A stretch of DNA of 7,457 bases from Lachnospiraceae bacterium (GTDB taxonomy: Bacteria; Bacillota_A; Clostridia; Lachnospirales; Lachnospiraceae), in contig JAISHZ010000165.1 of NCBI GenBank assembly GCA_031262285.1, positions 1 to 7,457 of the forward strand. Direction: 5' to 3'. Made by a program: the position numbers and the translations under genes. This document shows, piece by piece, positions 1 through 6,057 of this stretch. Every line of letters starts with the position of its first letter. The stretch's first letter is position 1. The notes beneath the pieces are model-generated. The model saw only the letters and a list, made by a program, of their open reading frames with translations, was not told where the DNA came from and made no database searches.

Positions 1-118
1 AAATGGACTTGTCTGTCAAGATGCTTCCTTTAGGCAGGACCATTTGGTGGTCAATGCTAAGTACGTCTTCTGCTACTTCCATGCCGGGTATTAATTGTGA
101 GGTAGATAGTCGTTTCAT
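1..118 (-). CDS. N-terminus of a probable HD-GYP domain protein (partial, runs off the left edge)
   Basis: Reading the minus strand from ATG at 118 gives 39 codons that are open to the window edge. They begin MKRLSTSQLIPGMEVAEDV and go on through LPKGSILTDKSI. The pattern (L.PGM.VAEDV, then LPKG..LT...I) is the usual N-terminal segment of bacterial HD-GYP proteins, which hydrolyse the second messenger cyclic di-GMP. The catalytic HD and GYP motifs would lie outside the window, so the assignment rests on this segment alone. ATG 118 is preferred because the family segment starts there and GGAG lies 4 bases upstream. The frame stays open further up, with ATGs at 160 and 184; starting at 184 would add a hydrophobic stretch (MFLFVIIAMKYILL). 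A consensus promoter at 217-245 reads into it. It is divergent from uxaC. Confidence 0.6.
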   Translation of the reverse strand, partial: MKRLSTSQLIPGMEVAEDVLSIDHQMVLPKGSILTDKSI

Positions 119-216
119 CCTGCTCCGATCTGCTTCAAAGTCAAGCAATATGTATTTCATCGCTATGATAACGAAAAGGAACATTCCCAGACCACTGGTA
201 AGTTCAAACAGTTTTG

Positions 217-245
217 ATTATACGCCTACAAATACAACCTGTCAA
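217..245 (-). promoter_or_regulatory. Consensus SigA promoter for the leftward HD-GYP-like gene
   Basis: On the minus strand TTGACA (240-245) and TATAAT (217-222) are separated by exactly 17 bases, a perfect match to the housekeeping promoter in both boxes. Transcription would begin near 210. This gives a leader of about 92 bases to the ATG at 118, or about 26 bases to the alternative ATG at 184. An 11-base palindrome, TAGTAATACTA (250-260), lies just upstream of the -35 box and could be a protein-binding site, though nothing else supports that. Confidence 0.75.
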
Positions 246-337
246 TTTCTAGTAATACTAAATGAATGCGATATTTTTAATCATTGTAGCTTTTCGTGAA
301 ATCTTGGCGAGATGGAATATTCGGCTTTGTGATTTTA

Positions 338-346
338 TGTTATACT
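338..346 (+). promoter_or_regulatory. Extended -10 promoter of uxaC
   Basis: TGTTATACT has the TGn extension plus a 5/6 match to TATAAT. No good -35 box stands 16-18 bases upstream. The 8-base palindrome GAATATTC (315-322) overlaps the place where the -35 box would be, which could suit an activator or repressor. The predicted start near 353 leaves a short leader of about 34 bases before the uxaC start codon. Confidence 0.5.
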
Positions 347-370
347 ATGGGGACATAGATCACACACAAA

Positions 371-375
371 AGGAG
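371..375 (+). promoter_or_regulatory. Ribosome binding site of uxaC
   Basis: AGGAG, within AAAAGGAG, is the only Shine-Dalgarno match. It lies 2 bases before an in-frame GTG at 378, which is too close to work, and 11 bases before ATG 387, which is long but usable. This favours ATG 387 as the start. Confidence 0.65.
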
Positions 376-386
376 CGGTGAATCCC

Positions 387-1796
387 ATGCGAGCATTTAT
401 GGATCAAGATTTTTTGTTGGAAACAGACACAGCCAAGCACCTCTATCATTCCTATGCGAAAGACATGCCCATCATCGATTATCATTGCCACATCAATCCC
501 CAAGACATTGCCACAGACAAGCGTTTTGAGAACATCACGCAGCTTTGGCTGGGCGCGGATCATTACAAGTGGAAACTGATGCGTTCCTTTGGCGTGGATG
601 AGAAACTTATTACCGGAGATGCAACGGATAAAGAGAAGTTCTTTGCGTGGGCAGCGGTTTTGGGTAAGGCGATCGGTAATCCGCTCTATCACTGGAGCCA
701 CTTAGAACTACGTCGGTTTTTTGGATACGAAGGTACTTTGAACAGTAAAACAGCGCAGGAAGTTTGGACATTATGTAACGCAAAGTTGCAAGATCCATCC
801 ATGAGCGCGAAGAACCTCATACGAAGGAGTCGTGTTGATGTCGTTGTGACCACAGACGATCCGGTGGATTCTTTACAGTGGCATGACGATATCGCCAAAG
901 ACAAAGACTTTACTTGCCTGGTATTGCCTGCTTTTCGCCCGGATAGGGCAATGAACATAGAAAAAACAGACTTCATAGCGTACATACAAGAATTGTCGGG
1001 TGTTTGTGGGATGGATACCATTACATCTTTTGCATTGCTGAAACAAGCCCTGAAAAATCGCATAGAATATTTCGCACAAAAAGGTTGTATCATTGCCGAT
1101 CATGGAATGGATTATTGTGCATATGCACCCGCAGACGCATCTGTGATAGAGCAAATCTTTGCTAAGTGCCTGAGCGGTGTTTCTTTATCCACATCGGAAA
1201 AACTACAATATCAAACCGCTTTTCTACTCTTTTGCGCGCAGGAATATCACTCATTGGGGTGGACGATGCAGCTTCACTATGGATGCAAACGAAACAATAA
1301 CAGTCGGATGTTCAATCAAATAGGACCGGACACCGGATATGATTGTATCGGAGATCAAGCAAGACTCTCAGAGCTTGCGGATTTCCTAAATGCATTGGAT
1401 ATGCGTGAGTGCCTACCAAAGACCATCCTCTACAGTCTTGATCCGAACGACAATGCGGCACTTGATACCATCATCGGCTGTTTCCAAAGCGCGCAGACTG
1501 TTTCCAAAATACAACATGGCAGTGCTTGGTGGTTCAATGATCACATAGATGGTATGACTCAGCAACTACGCTCCTTAGCCGCCACAGGCAACCTTTCCGG
1601 CTTTGTCGGTATGCTGACAGATTCGAGAAGTTTTCTTTCCTATACTAGGCATGAATATTTCAGACGAATCCTATGTAATCTGATCGGCAACTGGGTAGAA
1701 AACGGAGAATTCTCATCAGATGAAGAAATATTAGAAGAGATTATAAAAGACATCTCCTATCACAATGCAAGACGATACTTCCAATTCCTAATATAA
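387..1796 (+). CDS. uxaC: Uronate isomerase (glucuronate/galacturonate isomerase)
   Basis: The 469-residue protein is cytoplasmic and interconverts D-glucuronate with D-fructuronate and D-galacturonate with D-tagaturonate, the first step in catabolism of pectin- and glucuronide-derived sugars. The length matches the E. coli enzyme (470). Family hallmarks run throughout: N-terminal FMDQDFLL; DYHCH with the metal-ligand pair H33 and H35; GNPLYHWSHLELRR at about 97-110; TTDDP at 155-159; RPD at 184-186; RNNN at 302-305; PKTILYSLDPND at 344-355; WWFND at 381-385; and the very conserved TDSRSFLSYTRHEYFRR at 411-427. The start at ATG 387 gives the family N-terminus MRAFMDQDFLL; GTG 378 would add three residues but sits on the ribosome binding site. 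No other uronate genes are next to it. The stop codon is one base from a large palindromic element that may end or stabilise its transcript. Confidence 0.96.
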   Translation: MRAFMDQDFLLETDTAKHLYHSYAKDMPIIDYHCHINPQDIATDKRFENITQLWLGADHYKWKLMRSFGVDEKLITGDATDKEKFFAWAAVLGKAIGNPLYHWSHLELRRFFGYEGTLNSKTAQEVWTLCNAKLQDPSMSAKNLIRRSRVDVVVTTDDPVDSLQWHDDIAKDKDFTCLVLPAFRPDRAMNIEKTDFIAYIQELSGVCGMDTITSFALLKQALKNRIEYFAQKGCIIADHGMDYCAYAPADASVIEQIFAKCLSGVSLSTSEKLQYQTAFLLFCAQEYHSLGWTMQLHYGCKRNNNSRMFNQIGPDTGYDCIGDQARLSELADFLNALDMRECLPKTILYSLDPNDNAALDTIIGCFQSAQTVSKIQHGSAWWFNDHIDGMTQQLRSLAATGNLSGFVGMLTDSRSFLSYTRHEYFRRILCNLIGNWVENGEFSSDEEILEEIIKDISYHNARRYFQFLI

Positions 1797-1849
1797 GCAG
1801 GGTAATCGCTTACGTAATAAGCAACTGAACCTTACAGAAAAGATACACA

Positions 1850-1883
1850 GGAAGCGAATGGGGCGGCAGCTCTTGAAGATGTG
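1850..1883 (-). repeat. 34-base core repeat, copy 1 (left arm of the palindrome)
   Basis: Read on the minus strand, this copy matches the core at 1972-2005 at 31 of 34 positions and the core at 5858-5891 at 31 of 34. Its central part is AGAGCTGCCGCC. The two differences near 1875-1876 leave a GA/GA internal loop opposite 1979-1980 when the plus strand is folded. Confidence 0.8.
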
Positions 1884-1971
1884 TGCGTTCTGTGGAGACG
1901 AGACCTTGCACGATGGGCGGTCTCTGCCGCACATTGTGCAGCTCAGGGCTCGTCGGAACGCCCAGAGAGCC

Positions 1972-2005
1972 CACATCTGAAAGAGCTGCCGCCCCATCCG
2001 CTTCC
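1972..2005 (+). repeat. 34-base core repeat, copy 2 (right arm of the palindrome)
   Basis: This is the plus-strand copy of the core, from CACATCTGAAAG to CGCTTCC. It matches the copy at 5858-5891 at 32 of 34 positions. Unlike copies 1 and 3, the similarity stops sharply after CTTCC and does not continue into TGTGTATCT. Confidence 0.8.
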
Positions 2006-2065
2006 GTCCGCGTAGTCACAAAATCACAGGAGCGATCATTACCCTGTTGATATGAGCTATATGTC

Positions 2066-2094
2066 TTGACGCTTGCGATATAGTCTAGTACAAT
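2066..2094 (+). promoter_or_regulatory. SigA-type promoter of the hybrid kinase
   Basis: TTGACG (2066-2071) and TACAAT (2089-2094) are 17 bases apart, each a 5/6 match to consensus. Transcription would start near 2101, just outside the palindromic element and about 65 bases before the kinase ATG at 2166. The in-frame TTG at 2097 therefore lies upstream of the likely transcript start. Confidence 0.75.
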
Positions 2095-2153
2095 AATTGC
2101 AGATTTCGTTAATTGAAATCAACCGAAATTCGTCATCATTTAGCGTCCTACAT

Positions 2154-2165
2154 AGGGGGTACCCC
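2154..2165 (+). promoter_or_regulatory. Kinase ribosome binding site embedded in a GGGGTACCCC palindrome
   Basis: AGGGGG (2154-2159) lies 6 bases before ATG 2166 and acts as the Shine-Dalgarno sequence. It overlaps a perfect 10-base palindrome, GGGGTACCCC (2156-2165), that abuts the start codon. In RNA this could form only a very short hairpin within one molecule (GGG, loop GTAC, CCC), so masking of the site would be mild. Confidence 0.6.
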
Positions 2166-5100
2166 ATGCAAAAGTGCAAAAGAATGATTCTGATGGTCTG
2201 TGCCTCATGGATGGCACTCATGTTTTATTCTTGTCAGTCTTTGACCCAATCGACCGATACATCCATTACAAACCACACCCGAGAGATGACAATGATAATC
2301 ATTGTGAGCGTGATTCTCTTACTTCTGATTGCACTTGCTTTTGGATGGCAGCTTGTTGGGACGATGAAGCAAAATAAGCTTCGTCAAAAGACGCTGGAAA
2401 TATCTCAGGAAAGCACAGCGGTACTCATCAAAGAAACACCAAATATTGCGTTAATGTTTGATGATCAATTAAATCTCATTGATTGTAACGACATCACGCC
2501 CAGTTTATTGGGATTTGCCGACAAAGCGGAAACATTGCGTGAGTTTCATACAGCTCTGAAACAATATATGCAACCATATCGCACGAATGGCGAACCCTCT
2601 GTTCCGATCGAAACGCGCCTTGAAATCGCGATACGAGATGGCTTCCATCGCAGTGAATCGAATTTGATTGTTAATGGGAAAAAACTCGTGTTAGATATGT
2701 CGTATCGGCGCATTCCGTACCGTGACTCATTCGCGTTGATCGGATATGGGAATGACATCACAACATTACGAGAAGAACAACAAAAACGTCAAAAACTGAC
2801 CGATACATTCGGGCTCTCCGGAGCATATATCTGGGAACTCGATGCGATGAAAAAGTATTATCAAATGGTCGTAACAAGCATGGATTGGCTTGGTGTCACA
2901 CAGAATTTTAGTGAAGGATATGTATATGAGCTGATACCTCAAATGTGTGTGCCGGAGGACGTTGAGAAACTATTCGCAGCTGTCTCGGCATACTTGCATG
3001 GGGACGGAGAAGGAACCTTCTCCTGTATCGTACGTTTTCACAATTTTGTTACCGGCGTACCCACATGGGTTCGTTTGGTGGGCTATGCGGATGAGAAGAA
3101 CGAAGATGGAAGTATACGTAAGCTGACGGGTACTTTGATCAACATAGACGAGCAAATGCTGGAGATTAAGCAGCGTAATGATGAACTGGAACGCCAACAA
3201 CTTTTGTTCCAAAACGTTTTTTCTGTGATGGACGCAGCTGTTATCCTTCTGCCGCATGAAAAACCGGTCGCCAACGACAAATTCGGCGTCATCATGCCGG
3301 GATGGGAAAAGGTGTTTTTGCATCAGCTTACGCCTGACGATTTATTTGATTATTTTGCTTCCTTAACCCATAATCCGGAGGATCATGTCGCTACGATCTA
3401 TAGATTACGAGAAACAAAAGAATCTCAAGAAACACTTTGGTATTTTAAAACAGGCCGAATCTACTCCTGCAAAGGATTTCTTGTTCCCTTAACTGAAAAC
3501 GGCAAGGAATTTGCAGAATTATGGACCTTACGTGATGTGACGCAAATTGAAAATGAGAGAAAGATTTACAGCAGTATTTTTGAAGCGATGGATCCGGCGG
3601 TGTTGTTGATTCCCGGAGCACCTATTTCCAATAAGGGGTATGAAGAGCTTCTACCCGGTTGGAAGGATGTTTATCCGATCGGCGGCACGGATTTTGATGA
3701 TGCAAAAATTTTCTGGGATCAATATGTCTATAATAGTGAGTCTATCCTTGAGCCGATTCAACGCTTGCGCGTAACACATAAGCGTCAAGAAGCAGCTTGG
3801 CATTTCCGTGACGGCAGACGTTTTACACATGTCGGTTTGAGCATTGATATGGGGAACGATACTTTTGCGGAATTGTGGTATTTGCGTGATATCACTGAGC
3901 TCGAGAGTACGAAGCAACTCTTTGATGAAATCTTTGCGCTCATGGATCCTGCAGTCGCGATTCTTACGGATGGGAAGGTATTCGCAAACGCTGCATATTC
4001 GGAAGTTTTCCATGATTGGGAGAACATCTACAACGGTTCTCTTGTAGATCCAACCAAGACTTTTGACATTCTAAAAGTGTATTGGGATTCGATGATCACA
4101 AATACGGATGAACATATTGAAGTCGTCAAGCAGTTACGCGAGACGCATGAAACCGTGCAATCCATTTGGCATTTCCGCGATGGAAGAGAGTGTATGCACA
4201 AGGGTTATTGGATTTCGATGGGGGATGTCAAAGGCGAACTATGGGTTATGACGGACGTAACCATGCTATATGATGCGATGCGGCGCGCAAATGAAGCGAG
4301 TCTGGCCAAATCGATGTTCCTATCCTCCATGTCTCACGAGATTCGCACACCAATGAATGCCATTATCGGGATGACCTCTTTGGCTAGGCGCTCTCATGAC
4401 CTGACTCGAATTCAACGATACTTAGAAAAAACTGAGGAGGCGGGGCATCGTCTGATGACGTTAATCAACGATATTCTCGACATGAGTAAAATTGAAAGTG
4501 GGAAACTCCAGATTGTCGAAAGCGAATTCGATTATGTGAAAATGTGCGAGAATGCAGTCAATGTGTTGGTAGACAAAGCGTTAGAAAAACGCATTGATCT
4601 AAAGACGATCTATCACGGCAAATTCAGTCATCTGGTTTGGACGGATGAACTTCGTGTTTCACAGGTCATCGTGAACCTATTGTCTAACGCAGTCAAATTC
4701 ACCCCTGAAGGTGGCAGCGTCTTGTTGACGACGGAGGTGATCGAGAATCGACTTCTTCGCGTTTCCTGTCAGGATACAGGGATAGGTATACGCCCCGAAG
4801 CGATGCCCAAACTCTTTCATTCATTCGAACAGGCAAATAAAACTATTACCAGGGAGTTTGGCGGGACCGGCTTAGGTCTGGCGCTTTGCAAACAAATCGT
4901 TGAGCTGATGGGTGGTTCCATATGGGTGGAGAGTGAAGAAGGAAAAGGTTCCATCTTTACATTTGAGGTTCCCTTTGAATGGCGCGGATCACTTCGTGCG
5001 GCTATCAGTCTGGGGGATGTGCTCACGAACGTGAAAATTTTAGTCGTGGATGATGAACCCGACATTCTAGAATATTTTTCGGATTTATTAAAGAGCTACT

Positions 5101-5798
5101 ATATAAAGGCGGACACCGCTGAAAGCGGAATGAAAGCACTGGAACTGGCGCGTCAAGCAAAAGAGTCGGATGAGCCGTACAGAATCGCGTTCATCGATTG
5201 GAAAATGCCGATGCTTTCCGGAGCGGAGACTGCAAAACAACTTAGGCAGATTATACCTGATTGTAAGATTATCATTATATCGGCATACTGTTGGAATGAA
5301 ATCAAAGAAAGTTTTGATGGTGATGGGCAGCTGTATGCGGTGGACTTTATGCCCAAACCGATCCCGCCTTCGGATATTTACAACCGAATCATAAACCTGT
5401 TGGATATTCAGGTATCGAATGAACATGTGGTTGATCTGTCAGGGAAGCAGATCCTTCTTGTCGAAGATGTGGAGTTAAATCGCTTGTTGGTAGTTGATCT
5501 TTTGGAAGACTCAGGCTGTATCATTGAGGAAGCGGAGAACGGACAAATTGCCGTCGATATGGTGCGCGCGAAACACTATGATTTGATATTGATGGATATG
5601 CAGATGCCGGTGATGGATGGCTTGACGGCAACCAGAATCATTCGAACCTTTGATGAGACGACTCCTATCGTCGCGATGACAGCCAATGCTTTTCGGGAAG
5701 ACGCGCAGGCTTGTTTGGATGCAGGGATGAGCGCTCATATTTCCAAACCGCTCGATAATGATGTGTTTATGAGGACGTTAAAAGAGTACTTGCAGTGA
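2166..5798 (+). CDS. Membrane-anchored hybrid sensor histidine kinase, five PAS-like modules and two receivers
   Basis: This 1210-residue protein autophosphorylates on histidine and passes the phosphate to its own receivers. The N-terminus has a basic start and hydrophobic segment (7-22), then a membrane segment (42-64). The roughly 20-residue loop between them leaves no extracellular sensor domain, so sensing is probably cytoplasmic. Next come a PAS-like module (about 84-199, ending NDIT), a second (about 214-328, ending NID), a coiled linker (329-350), and three tandem related modules (346-464, 466-583, 584-700). HisKA follows with H724 in SHEIRTP, then HATPase with N837/N841, DTGIGI (870-875), F884/F887 and GGTGLGL (899-905). 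Receiver 1 (about 956-1075) has D962/D963, phospho-acceptor D1011, S1039 and K1064. Receiver 2 (about 1095-1210) has E1100/D1101, D1144, T1172 and K1194. No Hpt domain is seen, so onward relay would need a separate protein. C23 follows a poor lipobox. The ligand is unknown. Confidence 0.93.
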   Translation: MQKCKRMILMVCASWMALMFYSCQSLTQSTDTSITNHTREMTMIIIVSVILLLLIALAFGWQLVGTMKQNKLRQKTLEISQESTAVLIKETPNIALMFDDQLNLIDCNDITPSLLGFADKAETLREFHTALKQYMQPYRTNGEPSVPIETRLEIAIRDGFHRSESNLIVNGKKLVLDMSYRRIPYRDSFALIGYGNDITTLREEQQKRQKLTDTFGLSGAYIWELDAMKKYYQMVVTSMDWLGVTQNFSEGYVYELIPQMCVPEDVEKLFAAVSAYLHGDGEGTFSCIVRFHNFVTGVPTWVRLVGYADEKNEDGSIRKLTGTLINIDEQMLEIKQRNDELERQQLLFQNVFSVMDAAVILLPHEKPVANDKFGVIMPGWEKVFLHQLTPDDLFDYFASLTHNPEDHVATIYRLRETKESQETLWYFKTGRIYSCKGFLVPLTENGKEFAELWTLRDVTQIENERKIYSSIFEAMDPAVLLIPGAPISNKGYEELLPGWKDVYPIGGTDFDDAKIFWDQYVYNSESILEPIQRLRVTHKRQEAAWHFRDGRRFTHVGLSIDMGNDTFAELWYLRDITELESTKQLFDEIFALMDPAVAILTDGKVFANAAYSEVFHDWENIYNGSLVDPTKTFDILKVYWDSMITNTDEHIEVVKQLRETHETVQSIWHFRDGRECMHKGYWISMGDVKGELWVMTDVTMLYDAMRRANEASLAKSMFLSSMSHEIRTPMNAIIGMTSLARRSHDLTRIQRYLEKTEEAGHRLMTLINDILDMSKIESGKLQIVESEFDYVKMCENAVNVLVDKALEKRIDLKTIYHGKFSHLVWTDELRVSQVIVNLLSNAVKFTPEGGSVLLTTEVIENRLLRVSCQDTGIGIRPEAMPKLFHSFEQANKTITREFGGTGLGLALCKQIVELMGGSIWVESEEGKGSIFTFEVPFEWRGSLRAAISLGDVLTNVKILVVDDEPDILEYFSDLLKSYYIKADTAESGMKALELARQAKESDEPYRIAFIDWKMPMLSGAETAKQLRQIIPDCKIIIISAYCWNEIKESFDGDGQLYAVDFMPKPIPPSDIYNRIINLLDIQVSNEHVVDLSGKQILLVEDVELNRLLVVDLLEDSGCIIEEAENGQIAVDMVRAKHYDLILMDMQMPVMDGLTATRIIRTFDETTPIVAMTANAFREDAQACLDAGMSAHISKPLDNDVFMRTLKEYLQ
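3201..4265 (+). repeat. Three tandem PAS-like modules within the kinase
   Basis: Three consecutive units of about 118-120 residues start near residues 346, 466 and 584. Each opens with a segment of the form F..[VI]F..MD.AV, with the Met at residues 355, 475 and 593. Each has an LR.T.E-like stretch followed by W.F..GR (WYFKTGR, WHFRDGR, WHFRDGR). Each closes with ELW..RD[VI]T or ELWVMTDVT. Nearly identical DNA at the WHFRDGR codons of units 2 and 3 fits duplication inside the gene. The DIT/DVT endings are typical of PAS domain C-termini. Confidence 0.85.
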
Positions 5799-5799
5799 T

Positions 5800-5972
5800 C
5801 CTATAACGACGGCTCCTGAAATGTTTTGGTTGCGAGGTCTCATCTCCACAGAACGCACACATCTGAAAGAGCTGCCGCCTCATTCGCTTCCTGTGTATCT
5901 GAACCGTAAGGTACGGGAGCATCTGCACAATTTTAACTGCGCGGGATATGACCCATGAAACCCTATAACGAC
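5800..5972. repeat. Second copy of the palindromic-element sequence, bracketed by an 11-base direct repeat
   Basis: Between the kinase stop and the AspRS promoter, 5831-5911 matches the reverse complement of 1830-1910. The inner 70 bases (5831-5900) agree at 65 of 70 positions. The segment lies between two exact copies of CCTATAACGAC (5800-5810 and 5962-5972), which could be a target duplication left by insertion of about 150 bp. The copy has only one core arm, so it lacks the long stem of the first element. A small hairpin, CCGTA/TACGG (5904-5916), lies within it. It contains no convincing gene. It begins one base after the kinase stop codon. Confidence 0.7.
5858..5891 (+). repeat. 34-base core repeat, copy 3
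   Basis: The single core copy downstream of the kinase matches 1972-2005 at 32 of 34 positions and the reverse complement of 1850-1883 at 31 of 34. Its flanks on both sides resemble those of copy 1, so it is an inverted relative of the left half of the first element. Confidence 0.8.
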
Positions 5973-5975
5973 TGC

Positions 5976-6004
5976 TTGCACATTTCGCTATATCGTGGTA
6001 GTAT
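5976..6004 (+). promoter_or_regulatory. Possible extended -10 promoter of the AspRS gene
   Basis: TTGCAC (5976-5981) and TAGTAT (5999-6004) are 17 bases apart, and TGG in front of the -10 box supplies the TGn extension. Both boxes are imperfect. Transcription would start near 6011, about 47 bases before the ATG. The -35 box lies just past the right-hand direct repeat of the neighbouring element. Confidence 0.4.
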
Positions 6005-6043
6005 CAAACATTATTTGGGTGTTTTTGATCTGGTTCATTATAT

Positions 6044-6048
6044 GGAGG
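6044..6048 (+). promoter_or_regulatory. Ribosome binding site of the AspRS gene
   Basis: GGAGG stands 9 bases before ATG 6058 and 6 bases before GTG 6055, which is in frame. Either spacing works. ATG is preferred as the stronger codon, and the choice changes the protein by one residue. Confidence 0.75.
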
Positions 6049-6057
6049 ATATAGGTG

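Larger units (their letters stand above)
1798..2046. repeat. Palindromic MITE-like element with nested long stem
   Basis: The element fills most of the uxaC-kinase gap. It is bounded by inverted CAGGGTAAT (1798-1806) and ATTACCCTG (2038-2046). The match continues as CGCT (1807-1810) against AGCG (2031-2034), with three extra bases on the right. Inside, 1850-1883 pairs with 1972-2005 at 31 of 34 positions. Further nested complementary pieces are 1885-1890 with 1956-1961, 1897-1902 with 1949-1954, 1907-1915 with 1932-1940 (8 of 9), and 1917-1920 with 1927-1930. A single strand could therefore fold into one long imperfect hairpin. No convincing protein is encoded. Bases 1830-1910 recur inverted at 5831-5911. 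It may be a non-autonomous mobile element, a repetitive extragenic palindrome, or a structured RNA; the sequence alone does not decide. It could serve as a transcript end for uxaC. Confidence 0.75.

Noticed and set aside
3..299. A 98-codon rightward open frame at the left end
   Set aside because: It has no ribosome binding site or recognisable domain and lies opposite the leftward HD-GYP-like frame and its consensus promoter.
1788..2019. Two overlapping 69-codon minus-strand frames in the uxaC-kinase spacer
   Set aside because: They are translations of the palindromic repeat, with low-complexity composition and no ribosome binding site. The solo copy at 5831-5911 breaks or shifts the same reading, so the repeat is not under coding constraint.
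2097..2165. TTG at 2097 as the kinase start, adding 23 residues
   Set aside because: It lies just after the -10 box and upstream of the predicted transcript start, and has no ribosome binding site. ATG 2166 has AGGGGG 6 bases upstream and begins a signal-like N-terminus.
5799..6057. A T-box riboswitch controlling the aminoacyl-tRNA synthetase
   Set aside because: GTAAGGTACGG near 5906 slightly recalls the T-box sequence, but it lies inside the dispersed repeat and upstream of the likely promoter. No full T-box motif or terminator/antiterminator pair with a T-run is present.
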